This document shows positions 1 through 8,582 of a stretch of 64,000 bases of DNA, one piece after another. The translations under genes were made by a program, and so were the position numbers. The first letter of the stretch is position 1. Every line of letters starts with the position of its first letter. Source of the stretch: Mycobacterium senriense (GTDB lineage: Bacteria; Actinomycetota; Actinomycetes; Mycobacteriales; Mycobacteriaceae); assembly GCF_019668465.1 (NCBI RefSeq), contig NZ_AP024828.1:1860001-1924000 (forward strand), written 5' to 3'. The notes below the pieces were generated by a model, which saw only the letters and a list, made by a program, of their open reading frames with translations, ran no database searches and was not told where the DNA came from.

Positions 1-48
1 GCCGCGAGCGGTTCGGTACACCCTGGTGAGCAGATTGGAGAGCCGCTG

Positions 49-2199
49 ATGCCATTGGCGATCACCGAAGATCATCGCGCCCTCGCCGAAGTAGCGGCCG
101 CAATGGTCGCCGGGCGTGCCGGCACCGCGGGCGCCCGCCGGATCCTGCTCGACCGTGAGAAGAGCGACCGCTGGTGGTCCACCGACGGACTCTGGAAAGA
201 GATGGTCTCCACCGGCTGGCTTGGCCTGCATATCGACGAACGATTCGACGGCCAGGGTTACGGTCTGCCTGAACTGACGATCGTGTTGGAGCAACTGGGC
301 CGCGCGGCGATGGCCGGACCCTTCCTGCCCACGGTCGCAGTGTCTGCGGTGATCGCTGAAGTCGGGACGGACGGGCAGCGGGAACGGTGGTTGCCGCGGC
401 TGGTGTCCGGTGACGTGATCACAGGGATCGGCACCGACGGCGGTGCTGTCGTTAGGGATTCGGCGGTCACTGCCGCTGCGGTACCGGCACTGGCCGAGTC
501 AGGTGCGGACCTGTTTCTGCTTCCCGCCGGTGACGACCTGGTGCTGCTGGCAGCCGGTGAGGGCGTCAGCGTTCGGACTATCGAATCGGTAGATCGGCTG
601 CTGGCCCCGGTGGTGGTACTCGGCCTGAACTCGGCACCGGTACTCGAGATCCTCCCGGGCGCGGCTGGGACGGCGACGCGGATCCTTCGACTGCTGGCCG
701 CAGCCGAGGCGGTTGGCGGGTTGAGCGCGTGCACCGAGATGGCGACGGCTTACGCCGCCGGCCGCGAGCAGTTCGGCAGAACTATCGGCTCGTTTCAAGC
801 AGTCAAACATCATTGCGCGAACATGCTTGTCGACACCGAACTCGCAGTCGCCGCGACCTGGGACGCGGCTCGTGCCGATGGTGCGGAGGCCGAGCTGGCC
901 GCGACCATGGCGGCCGGACATGCGTTGACCGCTTATCAGCGGGTGGCCTTGCAGAACGTGCAGGTGCATGGCGGCATCGGGTACACCTGGGAGCACAACG
1001 CTCACCTCTACATCAGACGGGCTACCGTCCTGCAAACCTTCGCCGGCGACCAGGATGCGTTGCGGGACAAAGTCATCGCGCTGCAACGCGACGGCGTTCG
1101 CCGACGCCAGTCGGTCGACCTGCCCGAGGGCGCCGAACAGTATCGCCAGGCCGCACTGGATTTCCGGGCAGAACTGGAGGCGGCCGACGCCGACGATCAC
1201 CAAAGGCTCTGGGCGCGCAGCGGTTATCTTCAACCACATTGGCCCACTCCGTACGGCCGGGTCGCCGACAGCGTAGAGCAGCTCATCATCGAGGACACCC
1301 TGGACGGTTTGGATAAACCCAGTCTTGGTCTCGGTGAATGGGTGGTCCCAACGCTGCTGCAACACGGTAGTCCTGAACAAGTCGAGCGACTGATCTGGCC
1401 GAGCCTGGAGGGTGACCTGCGGTGGTGCCAGCTGTTCAGCGAGCCTGGCGCCGGCTCGGACGCGGCGGCGGTTGCTACCAAGGCCAGTCGGGTCGACGGT
1501 GGCTGGGTGGTCAACGGTCAGAAGGTGTGGACCAGTGATGCGGTGAACTGCCAACGCGGTCTGGCCACCGTGCGCACCGATCCGAACGTGCGCAAGCACA
1601 AAGGCATCACGGCGATGATCATCGACCTCGCCGACCCGGCCGTGCGCATTCGCCCGCTCACCGAGATCACCGGCGAGACGCTATTCAACGAAGTCTTCTT
1701 CGACGACGTTTTCGTGCCCGATCGTGATGTGGTCGGCGGTGTCAACGACGGGTGGAGTGTAGCGATGGCTGCCTTCGGCAACGAGCGCGTGTCGATCGGC
1801 GGCGGCTCGGTCACCATGACCGCCGGCGCTTTGATCGATCTGCTGGCCCGCCATCGGCCCGGTGACACTGGCATCGCCCGCGAGGTCGGTGCGCTGCTGA
1901 TCGAGTCCTACACCTTGGCCACGCTGAATCTGCGACAGGCCGCCCGAGCCGTCTTCGACGCCGGGCCCGGCGTCGAAGGCAACATCGCCAAATTGTTCGG
2001 GGCCGAGCACGCTCAGCGGGTGGCAGAGTTGGCGCTGCGAATTGCCGACCGGGCCATCCTGGTCGGAGAGGAACCCGACGTCGTACACGACTATCTGTTC
2101 AGCCGGTGCCTGACGATCGCGGGCGGCACGTCGGAAATTGTGAGAAACCTGGTCGCCGAACGCATTCTGGGCCTGCCACGCGACCCGGCACCTAAGTAG
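49..2199 (+). CDS. Fused two-domain acyl-CoA dehydrogenase (FadE34-type)
   Basis: A 716-residue flavoprotein predicted to put an alpha,beta double bond into an acyl-CoA. Two acyl-CoA dehydrogenase modules are visible in tandem: residues about 1-350 (ending near YTWEHNAHLYIRRA) and about 365-716 (FSEPGAGSD flavin/substrate segment, then GGTSEIVRNLVAERILGLPR). Ordinary FadE proteins are about 380 residues, so this is a fusion like mycobacterial FadE34, which works on steroid side-chain CoA esters; the substrate here is inference. The ATG follows GGAGAG at a good distance. The first 48 bases seem to hold the 3' end of an upstream gene, but the frame cannot be decided. A thiolase-like gene follows after 13 bases, suggesting one operon through 4782. 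Confidence 0.93.
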   Translation: MPLAITEDHRALAEVAAAMVAGRAGTAGARRILLDREKSDRWWSTDGLWKEMVSTGWLGLHIDERFDGQGYGLPELTIVLEQLGRAAMAGPFLPTVAVSAVIAEVGTDGQRERWLPRLVSGDVITGIGTDGGAVVRDSAVTAAAVPALAESGADLFLLPAGDDLVLLAAGEGVSVRTIESVDRLLAPVVVLGLNSAPVLEILPGAAGTATRILRLLAAAEAVGGLSACTEMATAYAAGREQFGRTIGSFQAVKHHCANMLVDTELAVAATWDAARADGAEAELAATMAAGHALTAYQRVALQNVQVHGGIGYTWEHNAHLYIRRATVLQTFAGDQDALRDKVIALQRDGVRRRQSVDLPEGAEQYRQAALDFRAELEAADADDHQRLWARSGYLQPHWPTPYGRVADSVEQLIIEDTLDGLDKPSLGLGEWVVPTLLQHGSPEQVERLIWPSLEGDLRWCQLFSEPGAGSDAAAVATKASRVDGGWVVNGQKVWTSDAVNCQRGLATVRTDPNVRKHKGITAMIIDLADPAVRIRPLTEITGETLFNEVFFDDVFVPDRDVVGGVNDGWSVAMAAFGNERVSIGGGSVTMTAGALIDLLARHRPGDTGIAREVGALLIESYTLATLNLRQAARAVFDAGPGVEGNIAKLFGAEHAQRVAELALRIADRAILVGEEPDVVHDYLFSRCLTIAGGTSEIVRNLVAERILGLPRDPAPK

Positions 2200-2212
2200 A
2201 TCGGAGAGACAT

Positions 2213-3349
2213 ATGGTTTGTGCAGTTGTCGGGATCGGCCGTACCGAGTATTCCCGCAACTCCGGCCGCACGACCCGCGGCATGGCCGTGGCTGCCTGCC
2301 GCGACGCCATCGCCGATGCCGGACTCACGGCGGCCGATGTCGATGGTATCTGCACTTTCATGGCCAACGACTCCGAACAGCCGATCTACGTCGGCTGGGC
2401 GCTGGGCATCGACGAATTAGCTTGGGCCAACGCAATGTATGGTGGCGGCAATCTCGTGGCTGACCAAATCGCCACTGCTGCCGCGGTCATCGAGGCCGGT
2501 ATGTGCAAGGCCGTGTTGGTGTATCGGTCGCTTAACGGACGCTCCGGCTATCGGTTCGGTCACATCGAGGGACCCATGCGGGTCCAGCACCACGACCAGT
2601 TCGACACGGCCTCCGGTTTCATGGTGCCGCCGCAGTGGTTCGCGATGTGGGCCCGTCGGCACCAGCACGAGTTCGGCTCAACCAGTGAGGATCTCGGTCA
2701 GATCGCGATCACTCAACGAAGCCACGCGGGCCCCAATGAGCATGCGCTGCGACGCGAACCGCTGACCATGGATGACTATCTGGCCGCCCGCTGGATCAAC
2801 GAACCGTTCCGGGTACTGGATTGCACATCCGAGGTTGACGGTGCGGTGGCGGTGCTGATTGTCGGCGAGGACATCGCCCGCGATACCAAGCAGCCCCCGA
2901 TGTGGCTGGTCGGATCGTCGAATTCGCAGGGCGGCGCCGGTTGGAGCGAGTGGGACGACCCAACCGAGATGTACTCCGGCACAGCGGGTCCCAAGATCTG
3001 GGAAAAGACAGGCCTGAGTCCGTCGGACATGGATCTGGCCTGCATGTACGACTGCTTCACTTACACGGTGATGGCCACCATGGAGGGCTTCGGCTTCTGC
3101 GAGAAAGGCGAAGTCGGCAAGTTCTTCTCGACCGGGCGCGCCACCTACGGCGGTGACGTGGTGGTGAACCCGCATGGAGGGCTGCTGTCCGAGGGCTACA
3201 TTCACGGCCTCAACCATCATTACGAGGCTGCACTGCAACTCCGCCACGCTGCCGGCGTGCGTCAGGTCGACGATGCCCAGCTCGCGCTGGTCACTGCCGG
3301 TGGAGGGCCCTTCGGTGGCGCCAACGTCTACAGCAGGGAGAAGCCATGA
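2213..3349 (+). CDS. Thiolase-like lipid-transfer protein / steroid-type aldolase (Ltp family)
   Basis: A 378-residue thiolase-fold protein of the SCP-x/Ltp type. The N-terminal VVGIGRTEYSR and the C-terminal NPHGGLLSEGYIHG segment fit the family. Where true thiolases carry the nucleophilic Cys there is AMYGGGNLV, so ordinary beta-ketothiolysis looks unlikely. Mycobacterial Ltp2-like members lack this Cys and act as retro-aldol lyases that need a DUF35 partner. A DUF35 gene overlaps this one by 4 bases (ATGA), which supports that model. GGAGAG precedes the ATG. Likely role: C-C cleavage of a hydroxylated acyl-CoA made by the upstream dehydrogenase. The exact reaction is inferred. Confidence 0.85.
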   Translation: MVCAVVGIGRTEYSRNSGRTTRGMAVAACRDAIADAGLTAADVDGICTFMANDSEQPIYVGWALGIDELAWANAMYGGGNLVADQIATAAAVIEAGMCKAVLVYRSLNGRSGYRFGHIEGPMRVQHHDQFDTASGFMVPPQWFAMWARRHQHEFGSTSEDLGQIAITQRSHAGPNEHALRREPLTMDDYLAARWINEPFRVLDCTSEVDGAVAVLIVGEDIARDTKQPPMWLVGSSNSQGGAGWSEWDDPTEMYSGTAGPKIWEKTGLSPSDMDLACMYDCFTYTVMATMEGFGFCEKGEVGKFFSTGRATYGGDVVVNPHGGLLSEGYIHGLNHHYEAALQLRHAAGVRQVDDAQLALVTAGGGPFGGANVYSREKP

Positions 3350-3756
3350 CGAGTCCAGCGTTGGCGGCACCGATTCCGGTGCCTGACCCCGATTCGGCGC
3401 CCTACTGGGAGGGTCTGAAGAACGGTTCGTTGATGTTATGCCGCTGCGACGACACTGGGAAATGGATCCATCCGCCGTTGGAGCGCAGCCGGTACACCGG
3501 TGGCCCCGTGCACTTCGAGGAAGTCAGTGGGGACGGCACAATTTTCAGCTTCATCGTCGTGCGCCAGGCCCTCGTTCCCGGTCGGGTGCCCCCGTATGTC
3601 GTCGGGCTCGTCGAACTGGTGGAGCAGCCGGGCTTGCGGATCAACGCGGTCATCGACGCGGATCCAGCCGACGTGCGAATCGGGCAGCCGGTGCAGATGC
3701 GTATCGTCGACCTCGGTGACACCGGTTATCGCATACCGGAATTCGTGATCAAGTAG
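3346..3756 (+). CDS. DUF35 OB-fold protein with degenerate zinc ribbon
   Basis: A 136-residue protein with the DUF35 layout: an N-terminal rubredoxin-like zinc ribbon, then an OB fold (PPYVVGLVELVEQPGLRINAVI). The ribbon normally has two CxxC knuckles, but here only CRC is left (LCRCDDTGKWIHPP) and the second Cys pair is missing, so zinc binding is doubtful. DUF35 proteins bind thiolase-like partners, for example the ChsH2 C-terminal domain with Ltp2, and shape acyl-CoA entry. The 4-base overlap with the upstream thiolase-like gene suggests translational coupling and a complex. Compare the DUF35 protein at 6062-6505, which keeps all four Cys. Confidence 0.88.
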   Translation: MTSPALAAPIPVPDPDSAPYWEGLKNGSLMLCRCDDTGKWIHPPLERSRYTGGPVHFEEVSGDGTIFSFIVVRQALVPGRVPPYVVGLVELVEQPGLRINAVIDADPADVRIGQPVQMRIVDLGDTGYRIPEFVIK

Positions 3757-3765
3757 GCGCCCGCG

Positions 3766-4782
3766 ATGACAACTGATCAAAAGCCCGTCGGCGCGGTTGA
3801 CCGCCGGGGTTCGGCAGAAGGTGCGCACCGGCCGGAACACATGGCGACGCATGTTCTTCCGCTGCATCGGTGCAGTCCGGAGCTGAGTCACGAGGTCGGT
3901 GGCAAGGCTACCGGCCTCGGGGCGCTGACCAAGCAAGGTCTGTCGGTTCCGCCAGGGTTTGTCGTCACTGTGAGCGCCTACCGCGAGGCAGTTGCCGCCG
4001 CAGGAGTCGCGCCACGCATCGCGGAATCACTGGCGACAACGGGCACCGACCGGGACCGGTCGGCGGCAACCATGACGCTGTTCGACCAAGTCACCCTGCC
4101 GGAGAGCCTCGCTGTCCAAGTTGTGGAGGCTTACGCCCAGATGGGTGGCGGGCCGGTAGCGGTGCGGTCCAGCGCGATTGCCGAAGACACGGCCGAGGCG
4201 TCGTTTGCCGGTCAGCAAGATACCTATCTGTGGATCGAGGGTGCGCCCGCGCTGCTCGAGGCCGTTGTGCGTTGTTGGGCGAGTCTTTACACACCGCGGG
4301 CGATCGCGTATCGCCGGCGGTTCAACGTGGCTTCCGTTGACGTGGCGATGGCGGTCGTTGTTCAGCGAATGGTGCCGGCAGTCGCAGCGGGCGTGACGAT
4401 GACGTTGGAGCCGGTGACGGGAGACCGTGGCCAGATCTTTGTCGCGTCGGCCCTAGGCCTGGGTGAAGGCGTGGTCAATGGCGACGTGGAATCCGATAGC
4501 GCCTGGGTCGACAAGGCCCGCATGTGCGTGCGCAAGCGAAAGATTGCGCGCCAGACTCGCGCTCATCGGTACGAAAACGGGGCGGTCAGAATTGTCCATC
4601 TCGCCCCCGGCGAGGGTGATGCACCCAGCATCGATGACGACACGCTGCTCAAGGTCGCACGCCTCGCCCTACAAATCGAGCAGAACGCCGGGTACGCCGT
4701 GGATGTTGAGTGGGCCGTGGACGCCGACGGCGAGGTTCACCTGCTGCAGGCCAGGCCGGAGACCGTCTGGAACAACCGATAG
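3766..4782 (+). CDS. Stand-alone PEP/pyruvate-binding (ATP-grasp) domain protein
   Basis: A 338-residue protein matching the N-terminal nucleotide-binding domain of PEP synthase, pyruvate phosphate dikinase and rifampin phosphotransferase. Visible are GGKATGLGALTKQGLSVPPGF, the VAVRSSAIAEDT segment with the conserved Arg-Ser-Ser, FAGQQDTYLW, and the C-terminal VEWAVDADGEVHLLQARP. The swivelling phosphohistidine domain and the PEP/pyruvate barrel are absent and no partner follows, so this is one subunit of a split enzyme or has another role. Split forms are known in phenylphosphate synthase. It follows the DUF35 gene by 9 bases and is probably cotranscribed. Function in this pathway is unknown. 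Confidence 0.8.
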   Translation: MTTDQKPVGAVDRRGSAEGAHRPEHMATHVLPLHRCSPELSHEVGGKATGLGALTKQGLSVPPGFVVTVSAYREAVAAAGVAPRIAESLATTGTDRDRSAATMTLFDQVTLPESLAVQVVEAYAQMGGGPVAVRSSAIAEDTAEASFAGQQDTYLWIEGAPALLEAVVRCWASLYTPRAIAYRRRFNVASVDVAMAVVVQRMVPAVAAGVTMTLEPVTGDRGQIFVASALGLGEGVVNGDVESDSAWVDKARMCVRKRKIARQTRAHRYENGAVRIVHLAPGEGDAPSIDDDTLLKVARLALQIEQNAGYAVDVEWAVDADGEVHLLQARPETVWNNR

Positions 4783-4876
4783 GGCCGAACTTCGAGGATT
4801 GCGCGCCAAATGTCTTGCGCCACTGCACCGGTGACCGGTCGACGTGGCCGACGACCAAGGAAGTTGGTGCTGTTCC

Positions 4877-5995
4877 TCAGCTCAACAACTTGCCGGTGCC
4901 GAGATCCGCATAGGCCTCGGCGAAGCGGCCGAGCACAGCGCGCACGACCTCGACCGAATACATCTGGTCGGGCGTGATTGCCCACATGCAGAACCCCCAC
5001 GCCGGGCTCTGCCGATAGGCGCTCCACATCTGTTCGCGGTCTGGCACCGACGAGACGCCGGCGTCGAGCAGTCGCCCGCGGTAATTGTCGAGGAGTTCAC
5101 GCTCGTGCTCGCGACGCGAAGCAGGCGACAGCGCGCCGATCAACGCGTAGCCGACGTCATGGGACCACGAACCCCGTCGCACCAACTGCCAGTCCAGGAG
5201 CCCCACGCGGCCGTCCGGTAGAACGTACGTGTTGCGTGGGTGCGGATCCCCATGCAGCAGCGTGATCGGTTCGTGAGCCACCCGGTCCTGCAGGGTCCAG
5301 AACGCCGCCTCCATGGCGTCCATGTCGGCACCGGTTTTGTTGAGAAGCTCCCGCTTATAGGGAATGTCGACGAACGCGCGGATGATCGCGAAACCGTTGG
5401 TGCGCAGGAATTCTGCGAACCCGCCGGTGACGGGATGCTGCAGCCACGCCAGGTCGCCGCTCGCATCGAGCCTCGGATTCGCCCAGAACGGGGCGTGCAC
5501 GCGGCTCAACGTCGCCAACAGCTCGTCGACCTGCTCGACGGGCAGACCGGCCACCGCGTCGGGCACCCGCGCTCCGCGCATCGTGATGTCTTCGCCGATC
5601 ACCATGAACTGTGACGGGCCGTCGAGATGTTCAGCGAAGTAGGTCGTCATGGTCTCGACGTCGAGGTCGTCGCGAAGATTGCGATAGAACGTCGTCTCGT
5701 CATCCAGCAGAACCGTCCCGCCGCCGCCCTCCGATAGCGACTCGTCGACCGCGGCAGGAAGATCGTGCACCGTACCAAGTTGTGTCTTGACGAAAAGCTT
5801 TGATGGCAAGTCGGTGTCGTCGTCGGCGTAGTCCACGTCGAGGTGGATGTGTGAGGTGGTCCCTTGCCAGGTGCTCTGGACCCGCACATCGGTGACCGTC
5901 ACCGCGGGCCGGTGGCGACGCAGCAGCGAGGTCAGGACGGCCGGAGTCAGGTCCTCGGGAGACCGCAGGGTGACGGGTAAGGCTTGGCTGGTCAT
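4877..5995 (-). CDS. Phosphotransferase of the APH / ecdysteroid-kinase-like family
   Basis: A 372-residue kinase-fold protein. The Brenner motif LLHGDPHPRNTYV (catalytic Asp, metal-binding Asn) and the DFG-like LLDWQLV are intact, as is a Lys-containing KLFVKTQLG strand near residue 85. Such enzymes phosphorylate small hydroxylated molecules or CoA-pathway intermediates; in mycobacteria they often neighbour FadE genes. It points away from the 49-4782 operon and meets it tail to tail. A 16-bp palindrome lies 21 bases upstream of its ATG (6017-6032), a likely operator for this gene. Substrate unknown. Confidence 0.85.
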   Translation of the reverse strand: MTSQALPVTLRSPEDLTPAVLTSLLRRHRPAVTVTDVRVQSTWQGTTSHIHLDVDYADDDTDLPSKLFVKTQLGTVHDLPAAVDESLSEGGGGTVLLDDETTFYRNLRDDLDVETMTTYFAEHLDGPSQFMVIGEDITMRGARVPDAVAGLPVEQVDELLATLSRVHAPFWANPRLDASGDLAWLQHPVTGGFAEFLRTNGFAIIRAFVDIPYKRELLNKTGADMDAMEAAFWTLQDRVAHEPITLLHGDPHPRNTYVLPDGRVGLLDWQLVRRGSWSHDVGYALIGALSPASRREHERELLDNYRGRLLDAGVSSVPDREQMWSAYRQSPAWGFCMWAITPDQMYSVEVVRAVLGRFAEAYADLGTGKLLS

Positions 5996-6016
5996 GTCGC
6001 GTCCTAACCGACGGTT

Positions 6017-6032
6017 TGACAGTTGACTGTCA
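6017..6032. promoter_or_regulatory. 16-bp palindromic operator TGACAG-TTGA-CTGTCA
   Basis: Perfect 6-bp arms around TTGA, 21 bases upstream of the phosphotransferase start at 5995, in the short gap after the DUF35 gene. Its form is typical of TetR or GntR-FadR operators. No regulator gene is adjacent. Confidence 0.5.
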
Positions 6033-6061
6033 CATTAGCAGTATCTGGCCCAGCGGAATGA

Positions 6062-6505
6062 TCAATTCTTGACGGGGCGAAACAGCGGTAACCACGCGCG
6101 ACTGTCGTCCTCGCCCGAGAGCGCGGTCCAGTCTTCGAAGAAAACCTCGACGGCCATCCCAACGTGGATCTCGTCCGGGGAGACGTCGACCACGTTGGAA
6201 ATCAGTCGGGTATCGGGCTCCTCGGCAAGCTCTACCATCGCCACAATGTAAGGCGGTTCGTAACCGGGAATCCAATTCTGGCGGTTGACCGTATACGCCG
6301 CCACGGTGGCTCGCCCCGAAACGGGTTCCGGCGCAACGTGGGTGCTTCTGCAGCGCCAGCAGGCCGGCCCGGGCGGGTGGAAGAAGTGGCCGCAATTGTG
6401 GCACCGGCTGATCAGCAGCTCGCCGTTACGCCCGCCCGTCCAGAACGGCCGCGACTCCGCGGTTGGACTAGGTGCCAAGCGCAATTGGGGGCGTTGATAG
6501 GTCAT
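6062..6505 (-). CDS. DUF35 OB-fold protein with intact zinc ribbon
   Basis: A 147-residue DUF35 protein: N-terminal helix (SRPFWTGGRNGELLI), zinc ribbon with both knuckles (CHNCG and CWRCR), then an OB fold with PPYIVAMVELAEEPDTRL. All four metal-binding Cys are present, unlike the protein at 3346-3756. The family partners thiolase-like or hydratase-like enzymes on acyl-CoA. Its ATG overlaps the stop of the acyl-CoA dehydrogenase gene by 4 bases (ATGA), so SDR, dehydrogenase and DUF35 protein form one coupled operon reading leftward. No thiolase is adjacent here; its partner may be encoded elsewhere. Confidence 0.9.
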   Translation of the reverse strand: MTYQRPQLRLAPSPTAESRPFWTGGRNGELLISRCHNCGHFFHPPGPACWRCRSTHVAPEPVSGRATVAAYTVNRQNWIPGYEPPYIVAMVELAEEPDTRLISNVVDVSPDEIHVGMAVEVFFEDWTALSGEDDSRAWLPLFRPVKN

Positions 6506-7644
6506 GATCCGACCAACGATCGACCGATGACCAGCCGCTGAATCTGGTTCGTGCCCTCGAAGATCTGGGTGATCTTGGCTTCGCGCATGTAGCGCTCGAC
6601 ACGGTAGTCCCTGGTGTATCCGTAGCCGCCGAAGACTTGGACGGCGTCGGTGGTGACCTTCATCGCGGCGTCGGTGGCGATCAGTTTCGCCACGGAGGCG
6701 TTGCGGGAGTACGGCAGTCCCGCGTCTCGGCGCCGCGCAGCATTCAGATACGTGGCGCGAGCGGAGTCGACCGCGGCGGCCATGTCGGCCAAGAGGAACG
6801 CCAGACCTTGGTGATCGATGATCTTGCGGCCGAACGTGGTTCGCTGCTGGGCGTAAGAAGCCGCTTCGTCGAGCGCGGCCTGCGCCAGTCCGACGGCTAC
6901 CGCGGCGATGCCCAGACGGCCCGAATCCAGTGCACTGAAGGCGATCTGGAGGCCTTGGCCCTCGGCGCCGATCCGACGTTGCTCGGAGATGAACGCATTG
7001 TCGTAGTGTGCCGTAGTCGTCGGGATGGCGTGCAGACCCATCTTCTCCTCGGGTTTGCCGAACGTGAGGCCGTCGGTGCCCTTATCGACCAGGAAGCACG
7101 AAATACCCCGTCCGCCTTCGCCTGTGCGAGCGAATAGGCTGTAAAAATCAGCTATGCCGCCGTGGGTGATCCAGGCCTTGGCGCCGTTGACGCGGTAACC
7201 GCCGTCGGTCGCGGTGGCCTTGCAGGTCAGAGCGGCTGCATCGGAACCGGCTTGCGGCTCGGACAAGCTGTAGGCACCGATGGTGTTACCACCGAGCATG
7301 GTCGGCAGCCACTGCTGTTGTTGCTCGTCGGTGCCGAACGCAATCAACGGATGGCAGGACAGCACATGGACACTGACAGCCACAGCGACTGCGGCCCATC
7401 GAGCTGCCAGTTCCTCGAGAACCTGAAGGTATACCTCGTAGGGTTGTCCGCCGCCACCCCATTCTTCCGGGTGCGGCAATGTCAATAGCCCCGTCTCACC
7501 CAGCGTCGCGAAGACGCCGTCGGGATAGGTCTCGTTCTTTTCGTGCTCGTCGACGATCGGATCGAGCACCTTGTCAGCGACGTCGGCGGCCAGCCGCACG
7601 AGCTTGCGTGCGTCGGCTGTCGGCAGCAGGCGCTCGACGGTCAT
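6502..7644 (-). CDS. Acyl-CoA dehydrogenase (FadE family)
   Basis: A 380-residue classic acyl-CoA dehydrogenase. Visible are GAYSLSEPQAGSDAAAL (flavin/substrate loop), GGIADFYSLFART, the QVFGGYGYTRDYRVERYMREAKI helix region and the C-terminal IFEGTNQIQRLVIGR with the expected catalytic Glu. The reading frame stays open upstream, but the ATG at 7644 overlaps the SDR stop (ATGA) and gives the normal family length, so it is taken as the start. It introduces a 2,3 double bond into an acyl-CoA using FAD and electron-transfer flavoprotein. Substrate unknown; neighbours suggest lipid or steroid-like catabolism. Confidence 0.93.
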   Translation of the reverse strand: MTVERLLPTADARKLVRLAADVADKVLDPIVDEHEKNETYPDGVFATLGETGLLTLPHPEEWGGGGQPYEVYLQVLEELAARWAAVAVAVSVHVLSCHPLIAFGTDEQQQQWLPTMLGGNTIGAYSLSEPQAGSDAAALTCKATATDGGYRVNGAKAWITHGGIADFYSLFARTGEGGRGISCFLVDKGTDGLTFGKPEEKMGLHAIPTTTAHYDNAFISEQRRIGAEGQGLQIAFSALDSGRLGIAAVAVGLAQAALDEAASYAQQRTTFGRKIIDHQGLAFLLADMAAAVDSARATYLNAARRRDAGLPYSRNASVAKLIATDAAMKVTTDAVQVFGGYGYTRDYRVERYMREAKITQIFEGTNQIQRLVIGRSLVGS

Positions 7645-8462
7645 GGACGGCCATCCTGCCACTCGCAACCGGTCAGCTCGGCAGAGATGTTCCACAACCG
7701 TCGCGCGCTGTCCGCGTCGCGCGCCTTGTCTCTGAGTTTGGTGGGCTTCGGTGTGCCCCACTGGTGCATCAGGCCGCGCGGCGCGATGTAGGTGCCGTTC
7801 GGCAGGGTCGTGGTGATCGCCTGAATGGTCGAGCGCGCCCCGTCGGCGGGGCTTTGAGCGATGTGGGGCGAGAGCACTCGACCGGCCCACTGCAGTACGC
7901 CCGAACCGTTGTGGGTGATTCCGGTGTCCGTCATGCCGGGGTCGGAGGCGTAGGCGGTCTTGCCTCGGGCGACCAATTCGCGCACGAATAACAAATTCGC
8001 CAGCTTTGATTCCCCGTAGGCCGACCACGGGTTGTAGCGGCGGTGGTGGTAGTTGAGGTCGTCGAAGTGCATGCGGGCGGTGTTGTAGTTGGTGCTTGCG
8101 ACCGCGACGACCCGATCGCGGATCCGGTCGCCGAGCAGGCAGGTGAGCGCAAAATGGCCGAGATGGTTGATGCCCATGTGAGCCTCGAAGCCGTCGGCCG
8201 TGCGGGTCAGTGGCAAACCCAGCACGCCGGCGTTGTTGACCAGCACGTCGACGTAATCCACGGTGTCGGCGAACTTGCGCACGCTGGTGAGGTCGGCCAG
8301 ATCCAGTTCCCGCACTTCGACGTCGCCGGGCATCGACGAAGCGGCCTCGTACCCCTTCGCCGGGGTCCGGCAAGCGATCATCACTTCATGGCCGGCGGCG
8401 GCCATCGCATGGGCGGTCGCCTTCCCGACGCCACTATTCCCGCCTGTGACCATGATCCGCAC
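7641..8462 (-). CDS. Short-chain dehydrogenase/reductase (retinol dehydrogenase-like)
   Basis: A 273-residue SDR. It has the N-terminal TGGNSGVGKA cofactor glycine motif, VLVNNAGV, and a YGESK catalytic Tyr/Lys pair. The long region between NNAG and YxxxK (LNYHHRRYNPWSAYGESKLAN) resembles the retinol-dehydrogenase/WW-oxidoreductase branch, which acts on hydrophobic alcohols or ketones. The start is GTG at 8462, preceded by GGAGGG; an in-frame ATG lies 9 bases inside. First gene of the SDR-acyl-CoA dehydrogenase-DUF35 operon, joined to the next gene by an ATGA overlap. Confidence 0.88.
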   Translation of the reverse strand: MRIMVTGGNSGVGKATAHAMAAAGHEVMIACRTPAKGYEAASSMPGDVEVRELDLADLTSVRKFADTVDYVDVLVNNAGVLGLPLTRTADGFEAHMGINHLGHFALTCLLGDRIRDRVVAVASTNYNTARMHFDDLNYHHRRYNPWSAYGESKLANLLFVRELVARGKTAYASDPGMTDTGITHNGSGVLQWAGRVLSPHIAQSPADGARSTIQAITTTLPNGTYIAPRGLMHQWGTPKPTKLRDKARDADSARRLWNISAELTGCEWQDGRP

Positions 8463-8487
8463 GTCGCCGTGCCCTCCTTCGCGTCAT

Positions 8488-8508
8488 TTTACCCAAACAG
8501 TAAACTAT
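8488..8508. promoter_or_regulatory. Inverted repeat in divergent promoter region
   Basis: TTTAC and GTAAA arms (8488-8492 and 8500-8504) separated by 7 bases, in an AT-rich stretch between the SDR (leftward) and the acyl-CoA synthetase (rightward). The right part, 8499-8508, is the reverse complement of ATAGTTTACT, which also occurs at 55789-55798. Probable operator and promoter; the regulator is unknown. Confidence 0.4.
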
Positions 8509-8540
8509 TTATCGCTTTGGCAAAACCGTGAGGAGAGACG

Positions 8541-8582
8541 TTGATAGATACTCACCCCAGTGCGGTTCAAGCGCTCGCATGA
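8541..8582 (+). other. Possible 13-codon leader reading frame coupled to the acyl-CoA synthetase
   Basis: AGGAGAG at 8531-8537 is the only strong ribosome-binding site upstream of the synthetase. It is correctly spaced for a TTG at 8541 opening a 13-residue frame (IDTHPSAVQALA after the start) whose TGA overlaps the synthetase ATG as ATGA. It may be a real leader for translational coupling, or the original N terminus of the synthetase cut off by a frameshift. Confidence 0.3.

Noticed and set aside
499..1599. Long open frame on the minus strand inside the fused acyl-CoA dehydrogenase
   Set aside because: High-GC shadow frame; the forward strand has two full dehydrogenase domains and a good ribosome-binding site.
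6502..8373. Possible 623-residue fusion of an unknown domain with acyl-CoA dehydrogenase
   Set aside because: The extra N-terminal part is a shadow of the overlapping SDR; ATG 7644 in an ATGA overlap gives a normal dehydrogenase.
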